This document shows positions 10,593 through 21,315 of a DNA stretch of 64,000 nt, piece by piece. Source of the stretch: Epiperipatus broadwayi (Eukaryota > Onychophora > Udeonychophora > Euonychophora > Peripatidae); NCBI GenBank assembly GCA_028023455.1, contig JAQFVV010012397.1:3279501-3343500 (forward strand), written 5' to 3'. The notes under the pieces were generated by a model. That model was not told the DNA's origin, ran no database searches, and saw only the letters and a list, made by a program, of their open reading frames with translations. The number at the start of each line of letters is the position of its first letter. The first letter of the stretch is position 1. The translations under genes were made by a program, and so were the position numbers.

Positions 10593-11224
10593 TTTTTTGT
10601 TATAATTTGACTATTATTTACACCATATCTACAAAGTTAGTTAATGAACTATTATCAACTGCAATTATAAATTAAAAGTTAATCAATCTATTGAATGATT
10701 AACTTTTAATTAATAGAAACAAAAATCCAGTTTAAATTAGATATGTAAATTAAAATGGAATATTTTTGTAATTTTTCATCTACGGATTGGATATTCTTAT
10801 ACTTTCAAAAAAAATATTGAATCATTTTTTCACATGTAGTCTAACATCTGCTGCCCCAATCTGATAAAGATTCTTCAAAATTTAACAATATTTTCTGAAT
10901 TTGCACAATATCTCAAAATATTAATCTTTGTAGAAATATTCCCAAGGTAATTGCCATTTTTAAAAATATATAAATTCAATGCAAAATATCATCTCATAAA
11001 AATTAGTTCTAGCCATAATTTCTCATTATTGTACATTTGCATATAGGATTTACTATACTACATAGATATATATGCTCTTTGCTCAAAAGCAAATTGGGGT
11101 TAATTAGAAATCAGAGTACTATGATCAAGGATTAACACTTGACCATCATTAGCAGAAGTTTGCCATTTTTAAATTATAATTTATTTTTCTTATAACTATT
11201 TTTAAATGCAAGTCGTTTTTTTTT

Positions 11225-11500
11225 TTTTGATTGAGTTGAATACAGTTTTCTATAGATAATTTATAACGATCTTAAAAAATAATTTATAAAAAATTGATAG
11301 AAGGCTAATAGATTTGTAATTCCTAATATCTTCACAGTTTCACCAATCTTAAAAATCAAAATAACTATTGCATTCTTCCACTCCGATATATCATTTAGAT
11401 ATATGACATACAGCTTTGGTAACAATTTTATTTTTTCACTCATTTCTTTTAGAATATCTATAATGATTCCATCATTTCTTAGAACTTTTCTATTTTTCAT
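11225..11500 (-). pseudogene. LINE reverse transcriptase fragment
   Basis: The minus-strand frame 11261-11500 reads DGIIIDILKEMSEKIKLLPK and SEWKNAIVILIFKIGETVKI, matching the N-terminal palm of non-LTR retrotransposon RTs (pattern 'GEDGI..E.LK..G......L..L......P..WK.A.IILI.KKGD......YRPISLL'). The next segment is shifted and frayed. It is a short, dead piece in LTV1 intron 1; clade not assigned. Confidence 0.6.
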
Positions 11501-11772
11501 GGATTTAACTGTGTATCACCTTTTCAAATAATGTTGGCATTGTATGGATTATAAATCTTTCATAAGATTAAATCATACTCAATATCTTAGATAAACAGCA
11601 AATGCTTTAAATGAATGAAGGATTTAAATAAGACTATCCCTTTTTCGATTTACAACTTTTTTTTTTACATTGTTCTAATATATACATTTTTAAAACATAT
11701 TTTTATTTTTGATCTAATTCAATATATCTATAGGAAATACATATTAGAAAAAATACTATAAAAATGTTTGTT

Positions 11773-12424
11773 TGTTGTATACTAACTGGATGTATATATC
11801 TTTATTGATAAAGTAATATGTGTATGTACAGGCTGATCAGAATAGGCAGTGTTAGAACACTCCAGAAATAATAATGATGTGCAGAAAAGAAAATTAGTTT
11901 ACTGAAAAAAGCAACAGGCTAATTTGCATATCAAGAAAGTCTAACCATATGTAAATTAGAAAAGTTGATAAAAATACCTGCAGAACTTAAAATGATGTTC
12001 TGTCAGTTCAGTTGTCAATGGTGTCTAGAGAAGTAGTAATGTGTAGAGAGAAGGAAAAAAACAAGAGCTAAAAAGCAGATTAAAAAAACTCTTATGAGTA
12101 GAATAAACCAGTATCAGAAGAAAAGAAGAGTAGTCATAATCTAATTAGACTATCTCAAGAGATGCATATGATCTGTAAGGTGCTTGCAGAACTACAGTTG
12201 TGAAGAGACTTTTATATATTAAGTATCTACAAAGATAAAAACTGTTATGTGATCTAGAGTGACCCTTTCAACTAGTAATTAGCCAGTTGATTTACTAATC
12301 CTATTCTACTAATATTATTGTTATTCAGAGTAAATAAACTCTTGAATTTGTTATTAAATTTTTTTGTTTGTTTTCCTTAACAAATTATATAATTAGCCAG
12401 TTGCGGATTATAGTTTGGCCCTGG
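11773..12424 (+). repeat. 5' LTR of decayed Gypsy
   Basis: Starts TGTTGTATACTAACTGGATG, carries ataaactcttgaatttgtta near 12330-12350 (polyadenylation-type signal) and ends in the shared ggccctgg. Aligns along its length with 16485-17112 with indels, including an extra stretch around 11935-11965. Followed by aagtggtgcagtcaacagag, a possible tRNA primer site. Confidence 0.8.
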
Positions 12425-12739
12425 TTATAATAAGTGGTGCAGTCAACAGAGGATTTTACCTGTGAAACCTAAGTATATTAAATGGCACAGTCCAAATGAA
12501 TTTAAAGCCATATACATTATGTGATGCAATTATTGGAGTACTGGTGAAATAATGTATGATGTGGTAAAAATTGGATAGCTGTAAAGTTTTTACATACAGC
12601 CGTACAACCAAAAAGTATATATACAATGGTCAAATATTCAATACAAAAATTATTTGTCCACAATGCTGTTATAGATATATACTTAATATAATAATCATTA
12701 TAAATAAGATTGATTATTATTCTGAAAGTATATATTAGT

Positions 12740-13840
12740 GATTAGGATAATTCAAAAATGATGCAGAGCAACGTAATAAAGATCTTTGATGTCAAAAATC
12801 TGGGACAGTGGCAGATATATGTGAACCATGTGGATAAATACATATCCATAAGTAGAATAATAGACAATAAATTGAAAGTTGTCAGCTTACTATGAATATC
12901 AAGACAAGAGATTATAAATTTGGAAAATTGTTTATATGATCCAAAGCTGCCTGAAGAAATCCTGTACAAGGAGTTATTAATAAAAACAAAATGCCTACTT
13001 TAAACTGATAATGTCAAAATTCACAGAATCATTTCCATGGTAAGATGCAATCACAAAATGAAACTATATGTGAATATGACATTACTATCAAATTTGGTGA
13101 AAGATTGTCAGTTCAAGTTTATCGATGAAATGTTATTGGACCAGCTACTATGGTGCATCAAAGATGTGAAGCTACTAATAAAAGAATCTATAACTAATGT
13201 ATAAGGTCACCATTGAACACAATACTGCACATGAAGATGTTTTAGAGCATATGTAAGCCTTCAAAAATGCGACAGATTTAGATACCTTGGACAGACATGT
13301 GTGATATAAAAGAAATTAAAACTGATCCCTCCTACTTGTTATTACTTTTGGAAAAACAGGCCATTTAAAAATTTATGTGTAAGTTTAAAACGAAAAAATG
13401 TTTTAGTTGTGGCCTGACAGGTCATTTGTCAAATAATAAAACAGGGTTTACTAGTAAAAAATAAATCAAGGGGAAGAGCATTTAAGAACAAGTGCAAAGA
13501 AATTGAGAAAAGATAATTCACTTAACTTAAACATGAAAGTCTGCAGACGATGGAAATGGAGAATGACAGTAGGGCAGGCATATCACTGATTTCATCAAAA
13601 GATTGAATAATTAGGAAAAGAGCAAAGGTAAACATTGAAATAAAGAAAATTACAGTGGTAGCAACAGTTGTAAATGGAAACCCAATAAAGATTAAAGAAA
13701 TCATGACAGTACCCATAATGGTAAATAACCATAGTAAATATTTACCATATATTAACATTATATGTAGTTACAAGGACATTAACTCACTATTAGGAAGAAA
13801 TTACTTCAAGCATCTGGGGATAAAAATTAACATAATAAAA
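12740..13840 (+). pseudogene. Gypsy gag and protease remnant
   Basis: Plus-strand translation across several frames gives gag-like text (SNVIKIFDVKNLGQWQIYVN near 12760; LLDQLLWCIKDVKLLIKES near 13135). A zinc-knuckle remnant CFSCGLTGHLSNNK near 13400 has lost its last cysteine. A protease remnant MEMENDSRAGISLISSKD near 13550 has an insertion in the DSG triad. The protease tail, with VPIMVNNHSKYLPYINIICS, lies in 13655-13843. The sequence contains many stops. The pieces resemble the left-edge Gypsy (MEIDSGIGVSLLS) more than the young element at 30-34 kb. Confidence 0.7.
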
Positions 13841-13859
13841 TAAGTTAAATTAGAAGCAA

Positions 13860-16480
13860 AATTAAAAACAAATTTCCACAGCTCTTTAAATCTAACCCAG
13901 CAAAGCTAAAGACAAAACCAACTGATATCGAGTTAATAGACAATTCACAACAAATCATAATTTCCACAGCTTTTTAAATCTAACCCACAGAGCTAAAGAC
14001 AAAACCAATTGATATTGAGTTAATAGATAATTCACAACAAGTCGTGTATAAACCAAGGAAGGTCGATTTTGCTCTTAAGCTGAAAGTGGAAAAAGCATTA
14101 AATGAATAAAAGTACTAAAACCAGACGGAAATATGAGGATATGCAGTGACTATCAAATTACAGTTAATAAAAACATTAACAAAGGAGTGTATCCCATACC
14201 CAGTGTAAGAAAAACACTAGCATCCCTAAAAAAAGATAAATACTTCGCAAAGCTTGATTTGAAATCAGCATTTCATTAAATTCTGGTTACAAATAGAACA
14301 GCTGAAATACTAACTATAAACATGCATTTGAGATTATTTAAGTTCAATAGACTACCAAACAGGATAACTATAGCAGCGGATATCTTCCAAGCAAAGATAG
14401 AAAATTTATGAAGGGGTGTAAAAGGAGTTATAACTATTTAGATGACATGTTAACAGTCGCTGAAAGTAAAGCAGAATTAAGGGAATGATTACACATACTC
14501 AGTGAGAAATTAAATAAATTTGACACAAGGTTAAATGCTGAGAAATGCATCTAGTCAACAAGGGGGATAAAATTTCAAGACATATCATTACAGAAAATGG
14601 GAAATATCTGAACCCAGAGAAAGTAACAGTCATGAAAAATGCCCCGAAAACAAAAAATGCTAACCAATTACAGGCATTTCTAGGTTTGGAGAATTTCTTC
14701 AAAGTTTTTTTAGAGGGAAAATCACATGCAGAAAAACCAAAGATGGAAATGAAAAGAACCATAAGATATTACTTTTCAATAAGTAAAAAAATTATCCTCT
14801 GAAAAGTTACTATTACCCTATAGTAAGCAACAGAAAGTAATTATTACAACAGATGCTTCTGAATTCGATATAGGAGCCATGCTATTACATAGTATTTACA
14901 TAAGTGAACTTCCTGTCACTTATCTTCGAGAACATTGTCTACAGCCAAAAAAAAAAAAAAAAAAATTGACAAAAAAGCTTTAATCCTATAGTCTATAGAT
15001 CACTATTGGGAATATTAAAAAAAAATTAAAAAAAACCAGACCATGCCAATAAGCAAATTTTAAAATGGATGAATATATTAGCATCATATGACTATGAATT
15101 ATTCCAAAGACCCAGAAAGCTTATAAAGCATGTGGATGCTCTCTCTAGAACTCCAAAGAAAAGTACATGAAAGTCATATATTTGCGAAGTTAATTACAAA
15201 GACATAATGAAGTCTGAAAACCGTCAATTATAACATAATGAAATAAAAAAAAAATAAAGAGTATAGTATCATAAAGAATTGGATAAAACATGGATGGCCA
15301 TTTAAATAATTAGATAATTTGTCTTCACCAATATGGAATGCCCAGGAAAGTTTATCAACTTGCCATGTATGTACTGTTATGATAGACCATATAATGATTC
15401 CATATGAGGAAAAGAAGTTTTACAATTATTACACAATAGACATCTAAGTATAATCAGGATGGAAATAGCTTGTTCAATGTTTGGTGGCCAGACTTGAATA
15501 GTGACATCGAGTAGACTTAGAAATTGTCTGATTTGCCAACAAACACTGAATTTATTGGCTAAAAAATTTAAATCTTGTTCATGAAGCTATAAGAGTGGCA
15601 GTGAGTCCATTTAGATCATGCTGGGCCATTTCATGGACATATATTTTTAAGTCATAGATGTGTATTTAAAATGGATCAAACAGATACAAGTACAAAAAGT
15701 GTGATAATAGTTTTAAACAAAGTTTTTGAATCACGTGGGTATCCTGAAACCATTGTAACAGACAATGGCATGGGCTTCAGTTCAGAGAAGCTTAAAAACA
15801 TCCTTCATTCCAAAAGGGATATGACACCTATTGGCACCAGCTTATAACCCTGTCAAATGGAAAAATCAATACAGCAGTTGAAAAATGCATTAAATAAACA
15901 GGAGTATGCTGATATTTATGAAGGGCTTAGAACTATGATGTTTTATTAGAATTTTATAGCCAGTTCTGTTACATAAAAAATATCCACTGAACTATTAAAG
16001 AAACAGTGTGTGACAACACACTTATCTATTTTAATTTCAAATAAAATAAAAAAGAAAGACAGAGATTTGGAACACATGATGTTAAGAAAAAATGGTTACT
16101 GGAAACAATTAGTAGAATTGTGTTTGTACAAATATGTAAAATAAAATTAGAAGATGGGAGAGTTTTAAGATGCCATGTAAACCATATAAAAGAAAAACTA
16201 AAAAATTAGAGGATATAGTTATTATTTCATGTACAAATAAAGAAAATAAAACTGATGTTTCTAATAATATGAACATGGAATTAGAAGCACCAGATGACTT
16301 CTCAATTTATAAGGCAGCACTGGAATATACTGGTGAACAGGTAAAGACTATAGAATAAGAGGAAGAATTAATCTCAACAAGGCCTATCCAAGTGCAGAAG
16401 AGACCAGCAAAGTTACAAGATTATATTGTAAATAAAGCAAAGTTACAAGATTTTATGAATAAACTTCTGATTTCTGGAGA
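13860..16480 (+). pseudogene. Gypsy RT-RNase H-integrase remnant
   Basis: Recognisable motifs in order: YFAKLDLKSAF near 14240 (RT palm), YLDDMLTVAESKAELRE near 14437 (the YxDD catalytic box), NANQLQAFLGLENFFKVFLE in frame 14545-14802 (RT thumb), ITTDASEFDIGAML near 14842 (RNase H), NWMN-type connection, TDNGMGFSSEKLKNILHS near 15760 (integrase second Asp), and a basic tail HVNHIKEKL-like region near 16170. Frameshifts and stops separate nearly every motif. The order is canonical for Ty3/Gypsy elements. Confidence 0.75.
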
Positions 16481-16484
16481 AAGA

Positions 16485-17112
16485 TGTTGTATACTGACTG
16501 GATGAATATATATCTTTCTTGATAAAGTGGTATGTGCGTATACAGGCTCATAAGCATACGCGGTGTTAGAACATTCCAGAAATAATGATATGCAGAAAAG
16601 AAAATTGGTTTACTGAAAAAAGAAACAGGCTAATTTGCATGTCAAATTAGCAAAGTTGATAAAAATGCCTGCAGAACTTTAAATGATATGTCAGTTTAGT
16701 TGTCAATGGTGTCCAGAGAAATAGTAATGTAAATAGCGAAGAACAAAAGCAAGGGTTGAAAGCAGATTAGAAAAACTCTTAAGTGTAGAGTAAACCAGTA
16801 TTAAAAGTAAAGAAGAGTTCTAATAATATAATTATACGATATCTCAAGAGAGGCATGTGAGCAGTAAAGTGCTTACAGAATTACAATTGTAAAGACTTTT
16901 ATATATTAAGTATCTACATTGATATGAACTGGTATGTGATCTAGATTAAACCTGTGTTCAACTAGCAATTAGTTAACTGATTTACTAACCCTATTCTATT
17001 AATATTGTTATTCAGAGTAAATAAACTCTTGAATTTGTTATTAAACTTTTGTGTTTGTTTTCCTTAACAAATTATATAATTGTCCAGCTCCCAGATTATA
17101 GTTTGGCCCTGG
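16485..17112 (+). repeat. 3' LTR of decayed Gypsy
   Basis: Begins TGTTGTATACTGACTGGATG and ends in ggccctgg like the 5' copy. Several short deletions relative to 11773-12424. Confidence 0.8.
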
Positions 17113-17578
17113 ATATATTAAAGTTCATAACAAATTGATATGTTGTTATATTTCAAAGAAAAAAGATCCATTTTAATATACTACATCATTTCAGATCCTA
17201 AAATTTGAAGATACTCTTATTTCAATATTACAAAATATTTTTCCGCACAGATTTTGAATTTGATTATTTAACTTATTCACTGTTTTTTCGTATAATTTAT
17301 TTTTAAGACTTCAAAATAGCGGAAATTTAAACTATTATTACTTCTATAATTTAAAATACATAATTGTCATATAATAGAAAAATAAATAAATTAATGACAC
17401 AGACGTTAAATATACATTTAATTAAAATATTTCAATAAAATTTCAGAGTATTGTAACATACTTAAAAAAAAAAAAAGTGACGACACGACAAATATAAAAC
17501 ATTTTTCAATTCTACTTTCTAAATCATTTCACTTAAATATATTTTTAAAAAGATTAATAGATTTGATTATTCACTTAC

Positions 17579-17581
17579 CAT
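17579..17581 (-). CDS. LTV1: LTV1, predicted exon 1 coding part (ATG only)
   Basis: On the minus strand an ATG at 17581-17579 is followed immediately by the consensus donor GTAAGT. Joining it in phase 0 to exon 2 yields Met-Pro-Ala-Pro ahead of the lysine-rich stretch, exactly the methionine-proline start expected for the family. This places the start codon as the last three bases of exon 1, with the 5' untranslated region upstream in 17582-17900. The intron that follows is about 7.5 kb and holds a decayed Gypsy element, a LINE piece and a hammerhead-like foldback. Inference from donor quality, phase and family start; no transcript evidence. Confidence 0.6.
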
Positions 17582-18008
17582 TATTTATAAATATGGTAGT
17601 AATTTCTAAATTTTAGAAGTTTATTAGTAAAATAGTTAACTGAAAAAGTTAATGCATAAGTAGTACTCCAATAAGATTTTTTTAAAAAAAAAAGTGATGG
17701 ATATATAAAAGATATTATTTTAAAGACTTATAATAAGATTAGAATTTTATTTTGCTATTGAAATTATAATAACAATCATTTACTATTTTAAAAAAAAACA
17801 TTTCTTTTTTCTATTTGTTTTTTCATAAACAATCTTAGTTATTCCTGGATTTAGATTTTATTATTCCGCTAGAGAGCGCTATTTTTTCTGTTCCGGTTAG
17901 TTGATTAAAGTGGGAGGGGTGTCATTCGATTCGAGTTTTAAGCATTGGTCATCAACGTCCCATCGTAGTAATAGCAATAAATAGTATAAGATTTAATAAT
18001 AAAAAGAA
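17582..18008. promoter_or_regulatory. Presumptive bidirectional promoter, LTV1 / LAMTOR5
   Basis: The 427 bp between the two divergent start codons. Most is AT-rich, but 17865-17965 is the most GC- and CpG-rich stretch for many kilobases: agagagcgct, a pyrimidine tract leading into tctgttccgg, a GC/CACC-box-like gggaggggtgtc, and attcgattcgag. No TATA box is obvious in the expected place for either gene. Inference: a compact shared promoter driving LTV1 leftwards and LAMTOR5 rightwards; the transcription starts are not determinable from sequence. Confidence 0.5.
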
Positions 18009-18284
18009 ATGGAAACAGCATTGAATAAATGTTTAGATGATATTATCAATAAACAGAATGTTATGGGAGTAATTTGTGCTAATAAAGAAGGATTATGTCT
18101 TGCATCTAAAGGTAACGTTGCTCCTGAAATGGCTGGAATTGCAGCTGCCTTAGCTACTCAAGCATCAAAATTAGATCCTGATTATAGAAATCAGCCTGTG
18201 ATTACTCTTGAATCTGATACCAATCACATACTAATTCTCGGAAAAGATGACATTACTATGGCAATTTCTAAATTGCCATCATAG
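18009..18284 (+). CDS. LAMTOR5: LAMTOR5 (Ragulator subunit), intronless
   Basis: A single 91-codon frame, the same length as the vertebrate protein. Key stretches: METALNKCLDDIINKQNVMG, then CANKEGLCLASKGNVAPEMA, IAAALATQASKLDPDYRNQP, and VITLESDTNHILILGKDDIT, each alignable to vertebrate LAMTOR5/HBXIP (for example '[20 protein letters not shown]' and '[26 protein letters not shown]'). It is a roadblock-like alpha/beta fold. LAMTOR5 joins LAMTOR1-4 to form Ragulator, which anchors Rag GTPases on the lysosome for mTORC1 activation by amino acids. The start is the first ATG, with aagaa upstream. Absence of introns is unusual for this gene in animals. A retrocopy is possible, but the frame is undamaged and the promoter lies next to LTV1. 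Confidence 0.93.
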   Translation: METALNKCLDDIINKQNVMGVICANKEGLCLASKGNVAPEMAGIAAALATQASKLDPDYRNQPVITLESDTNHILILGKDDITMAISKLPS

Positions 18285-18960
18285 TATAAATAATATCCAT
18301 AACAAAAGAAACATTTTATTCTTATAAAAGGAATTTGGGCATATAGCCTTTGATTCTAAAAATATAAATAATAAGGAAAAGAACTAAAGTAACTTTACTT
18401 CAGAATTGAAAACTAATCAAATTAATGTTGGAATTGTTATCTTTCAAATTAATTTATTGAATAATATATGTAATTTTTACTTTTAATATACATTGTCTTG
18501 TTAAGCTTTCATATAACACTAATTATTTTTAAAATAATTACTGAAAACTCATTTTTATGTTAATGAAAAAAAAAAGTGATATATATATGACTAATAAATA
18601 CCAAAAAAGAATGTATAGGACGACGGTTTTTATTTAAGAGAGTCAAGAATAAAAGCTTTTATGCCTTAAATTTGAATATGAAGTAATCTGGTATGATTAC
18701 AAATTTGTGAACCATTGATATATATATATAACTTTTTGGCAATGGTGTAATTGTTTTTCGTAAATTATTGTAGAATACCTATTGTCATTAAATTATTAAA
18801 TTTGCGTTACTTTATTGAATAGGACTTTTTTTAAATCTCAAATATTTTTGATTTGTAATTGAGCTTGAAAAGATATATATATATTAGTTATGGATTGCAA
18901 ATTTTTTTTTTATATACTTTAAAAATTTTTTCTGAGATTACTGGGAAAATTTATAATATG
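18285..18960. other. LAMTOR5 3' flank
   Basis: AT-rich sequence likely holding the 3' untranslated region. An A-run of about eleven lies near 18564-18575, which could be either chance or the relic of a poly(A) tail. No other gene is seen. Confidence 0.5.
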
Positions 18961-18962
18961 TA

Positions 18963-19865
18963 GGAAGAAGAATCTACTATGGGCTGATAAGCAATATTTA
19001 CATGGAAGAACTGGAAACCACAGCCTTAATTCTCCATATCCACCTAAAGTTTAGCTTCACTACGTTGATACATTTGTTGTATGGCTACAAGGTGATGCAC
19101 TAGTACAAAATTTCTGGAAATACATTAACAATATATGCCTTCCAATTAAATTCACAAAGAGTCAAAACAAGAACATAAATTGGCATTCTTAGATGTTCTT
19201 GTGACAAGATTCCCTCATGGCAAAATCAAAACTACAGTTTATACAAAACCCGCACGTACAGGAAAATACTTAACATATACATCCAATCATAGCAGAAACA
19301 CAAAATGTGGAGTTATACTTTCACTATGGAACAGAGCAAAAGAAGTTTTTCCAGAAACCAGTGATTTGAAAAAAAATATATAGAACAAACTCTTGAAAAA
19401 TGGTTATCCATCAGTTGTTATTAAGAAAACCTTAAATAGACAATAAAAAGAACCATCAAAATAAAAAAAACAATTATTGGTACTATAGTATACATGCCAA
19501 AAATATCATACAAGAAAAATCTGCAATTAGTATAACATCAAAACAGCTTTCCAGAACCATACCATGCTATGAGAAATTCTAACATCTACAAAGCTTAAAC
19601 TTGAAATGCTGAAAAGCAAAAACTGCATTTATGAAATACCATGTGAATGTGGCAGAATATATATTGGAGAGACTAGTTGCCTTATTGAAAAGCAATTGCA
19701 AGAGCACAAACTGATGATTATAAGAGAGAAAACAGATGTGTCTAAGGTAGCACACCATTTATATGCCAATGAACAATATGTTCAATTGGGAAAATGCAAA
19801 ATATTGAATAGAGAGGAAAAGATACAGAAAAAAAATTCATAGAACTGTTCATATGACAATGGCGA
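18963..19865 (+). mobile_element. Penelope-like element fragment (RT end + GIY-YIG)
   Basis: Plus-strand pieces, in order: NIYMEELE near 18990 (RT palm), YVDTFVVW at 19061-19084, where the catalytic YVDD has lost its second Asp, AFLDVLVTRFPHGKIKTTVY with KPARTGKYLTYTSNHSR in 19180-19383 (the RT thumb region typical of Penelope-like elements), then a stop-rich linker, and a GIY-YIG endonuclease in 19606-19842: CIYEIPCECGRIYIGETSCL with QLQEHK. These are the two diagnostic domains of endonuclease-bearing Penelope-like retroelements. The copy is 5'-truncated, has frameshifts and is inactive. It lies downstream of LAMTOR5 in the same orientation. Confidence 0.8.
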
Positions 19866-20002
19866 ATAACCCCATAAGTCAATCTAATGTGATTATACAT
19901 AATATATGAAACCACTAATTAACTCTGCTCTTAGGAAAAAGTGGAGAAATCAGGAGGAATCTCTTAGGTAAGTTTATGAAATTTCTACTGACTGTTGCCT
20001 TG

Positions 20003-20205
20003 GGCAGGATGGCTCAGTTGGTTAGAGCGTTATCTTAAAATTCAATATTCAAGAATCTAAGGGTCCAGGTTTGATTCCCAGGTTAGTTCTGTCACTGGTC
20101 AGATTAGCAACACTGAATAAGAGAGAACTCTAAATGTGCATATACTAACTAACCTGTGTCTATTACTAACAATGGAATGTAATAAAGTTAATTTTTCTAA
20201 AATCA
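20003..20205 (+). mobile_element. tRNA-derived SINE
   Basis: Contains an RNA polymerase III A box (tggctcagttgg, 20010-20021) and B box (ggtttgattcc, 20068-20078) spaced 46 bases apart, as in a tRNA head with a slightly enlarged interval. The arms do not form a tRNA acceptor stem, and unrelated sequence follows to about 20205, ending aatgtaataaagttaa, so this is a tRNA-derived SINE rather than a functional tRNA. Confidence 0.7.
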
Positions 20206-20475
20206 ATACTTAATGTTAGATGTTGGAAATAGTACAATATATAAATAAAACTAAAATACCATCATTACAAACCTTCACAAAAATACTAGGAAGATGATTT
20301 AAAAATTAATAACTTATAAAGTTTTTTAAAATTGTTTTTCTATTTCTGAGAAACAAAATTGATGCTTTCGTTGAAGGATAGAATTGGGAATAGAATTACA
20401 ATGGAGACCCACCATTAAGTAAATTTCTGAAATCTTTCAGAAAGATTTGTTTCAGAAGTTAAAAGACAGCAATAT

Positions 20476-20736
20476 ATGATTTAATATAATATACCATGTA
20501 CTCTACAATTTACACTTCCCAATGCACTTTAAATATATGATTTATTTTATTTTCTCTTGTCTACAGTTTCAACTATCCAGCAGTCATCAGCAAAGCTCTT
20601 ATAACCTCATCTTTGTTCTGATGATGACTGCTAGACAATCGAAACTAGACAAAAGGAGATAAAAATAAATCATATATTTAAAGTGCATTGGGAAGTGTAA
20701 ATTGTGGAGTATATGGTAAATTATATATAATTCAGC
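20476..20736. mobile_element. Foldback element with two hammerhead-like cores
   Basis: Two inverted arms of about 95 bp read inwards through caatttacacttcccaatgc, actttaaatatatgatttat and gtcta-cagtttc. In the right arm, plus strand: CTGATGA (20618-20624), a 16-base segment derived from a stem-loop (GACTGC...), then GAAAC (20641-20645). In the left arm, minus strand: CTGATGA (20590-20584), then GAAAC (20570-20566). The order and spacing match the conserved blocks of hammerhead ribozymes. Helix II keeps four of six pairs in the right arm. Non-coding. Confidence 0.6.
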
Positions 20737-20739
20737 AAT

Positions 20740-21315
20740 GCAAATAAGAAGAAGTGGAAGGAAATTTTAATACTTCAATATATGATTTCTAACTAAAAAT
20801 CAAGCATATGAATATTTTTGTCAATCACGGATTGGTTCATAATAGTAATTACAAAACTTATCTTTAAATATTTTATCTTTTTTTTTTTTTTCCTGGCTGC
20901 TAATTATATATCAAAATTTGATGAAATATATAGTAATTTAATTAATGTTTATTGATGTAAAGCAATATATAATGTGTTTGTAGCTATTTATAAATTGATA
21001 ATTTCTATAATAAATGTATTTTTGAATATAATTGTAACAGTCCAGAATACATATATTTTAAGATTTAGCTTTGTTTTTTATGAATTAATAATTAATAATC
21101 TAAACTAATAATAAAGATCTCTACAAATTAATATACTATAAAAAATTAACATCTATCAAAATTTTATTAGAATTAAATTATACTTCTCAATAGAAATTCT
21201 ATCATCCAGAAGGAATAATGCAAATTTCATCAGAAAAGAATAACAAACTAATTTTCAAAGCAATATATTTAGTTGAAAAAAAAATGAAATTGTGTAATAT
21301 TGGTCAATAATTTAC
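20740..21315. other. AT-rich intergenic, nothing recognised
   Basis: No coding region, RNA gene or element end seen; one long T run near 20878-20892. Confidence 0.5.

Larger units (their letters stand above)
11773..17112 (+). mobile_element. Decayed full-length Gypsy retrotransposon in LTV1 intron 1
   Basis: A 5.3-kb plus-strand element bounded by direct repeats that both begin TGTTGTATACT and share the block gtaaataaactcttgaattt near their 3' ends. Internally the order is gag, protease, RT, RNase H, integrase, all riddled with stops. It lies antisense to LTV1, so it is removed with intron 1. LTR divergence (many substitutions and indels) shows an old insertion. No clear target-site duplication is visible. 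Confidence 0.85.

Noticed and set aside
20003-20090. Functional tRNA gene
   Set aside because: A and B boxes are present but the acceptor stem does not pair and the variable region is too long; a SINE head fits better.
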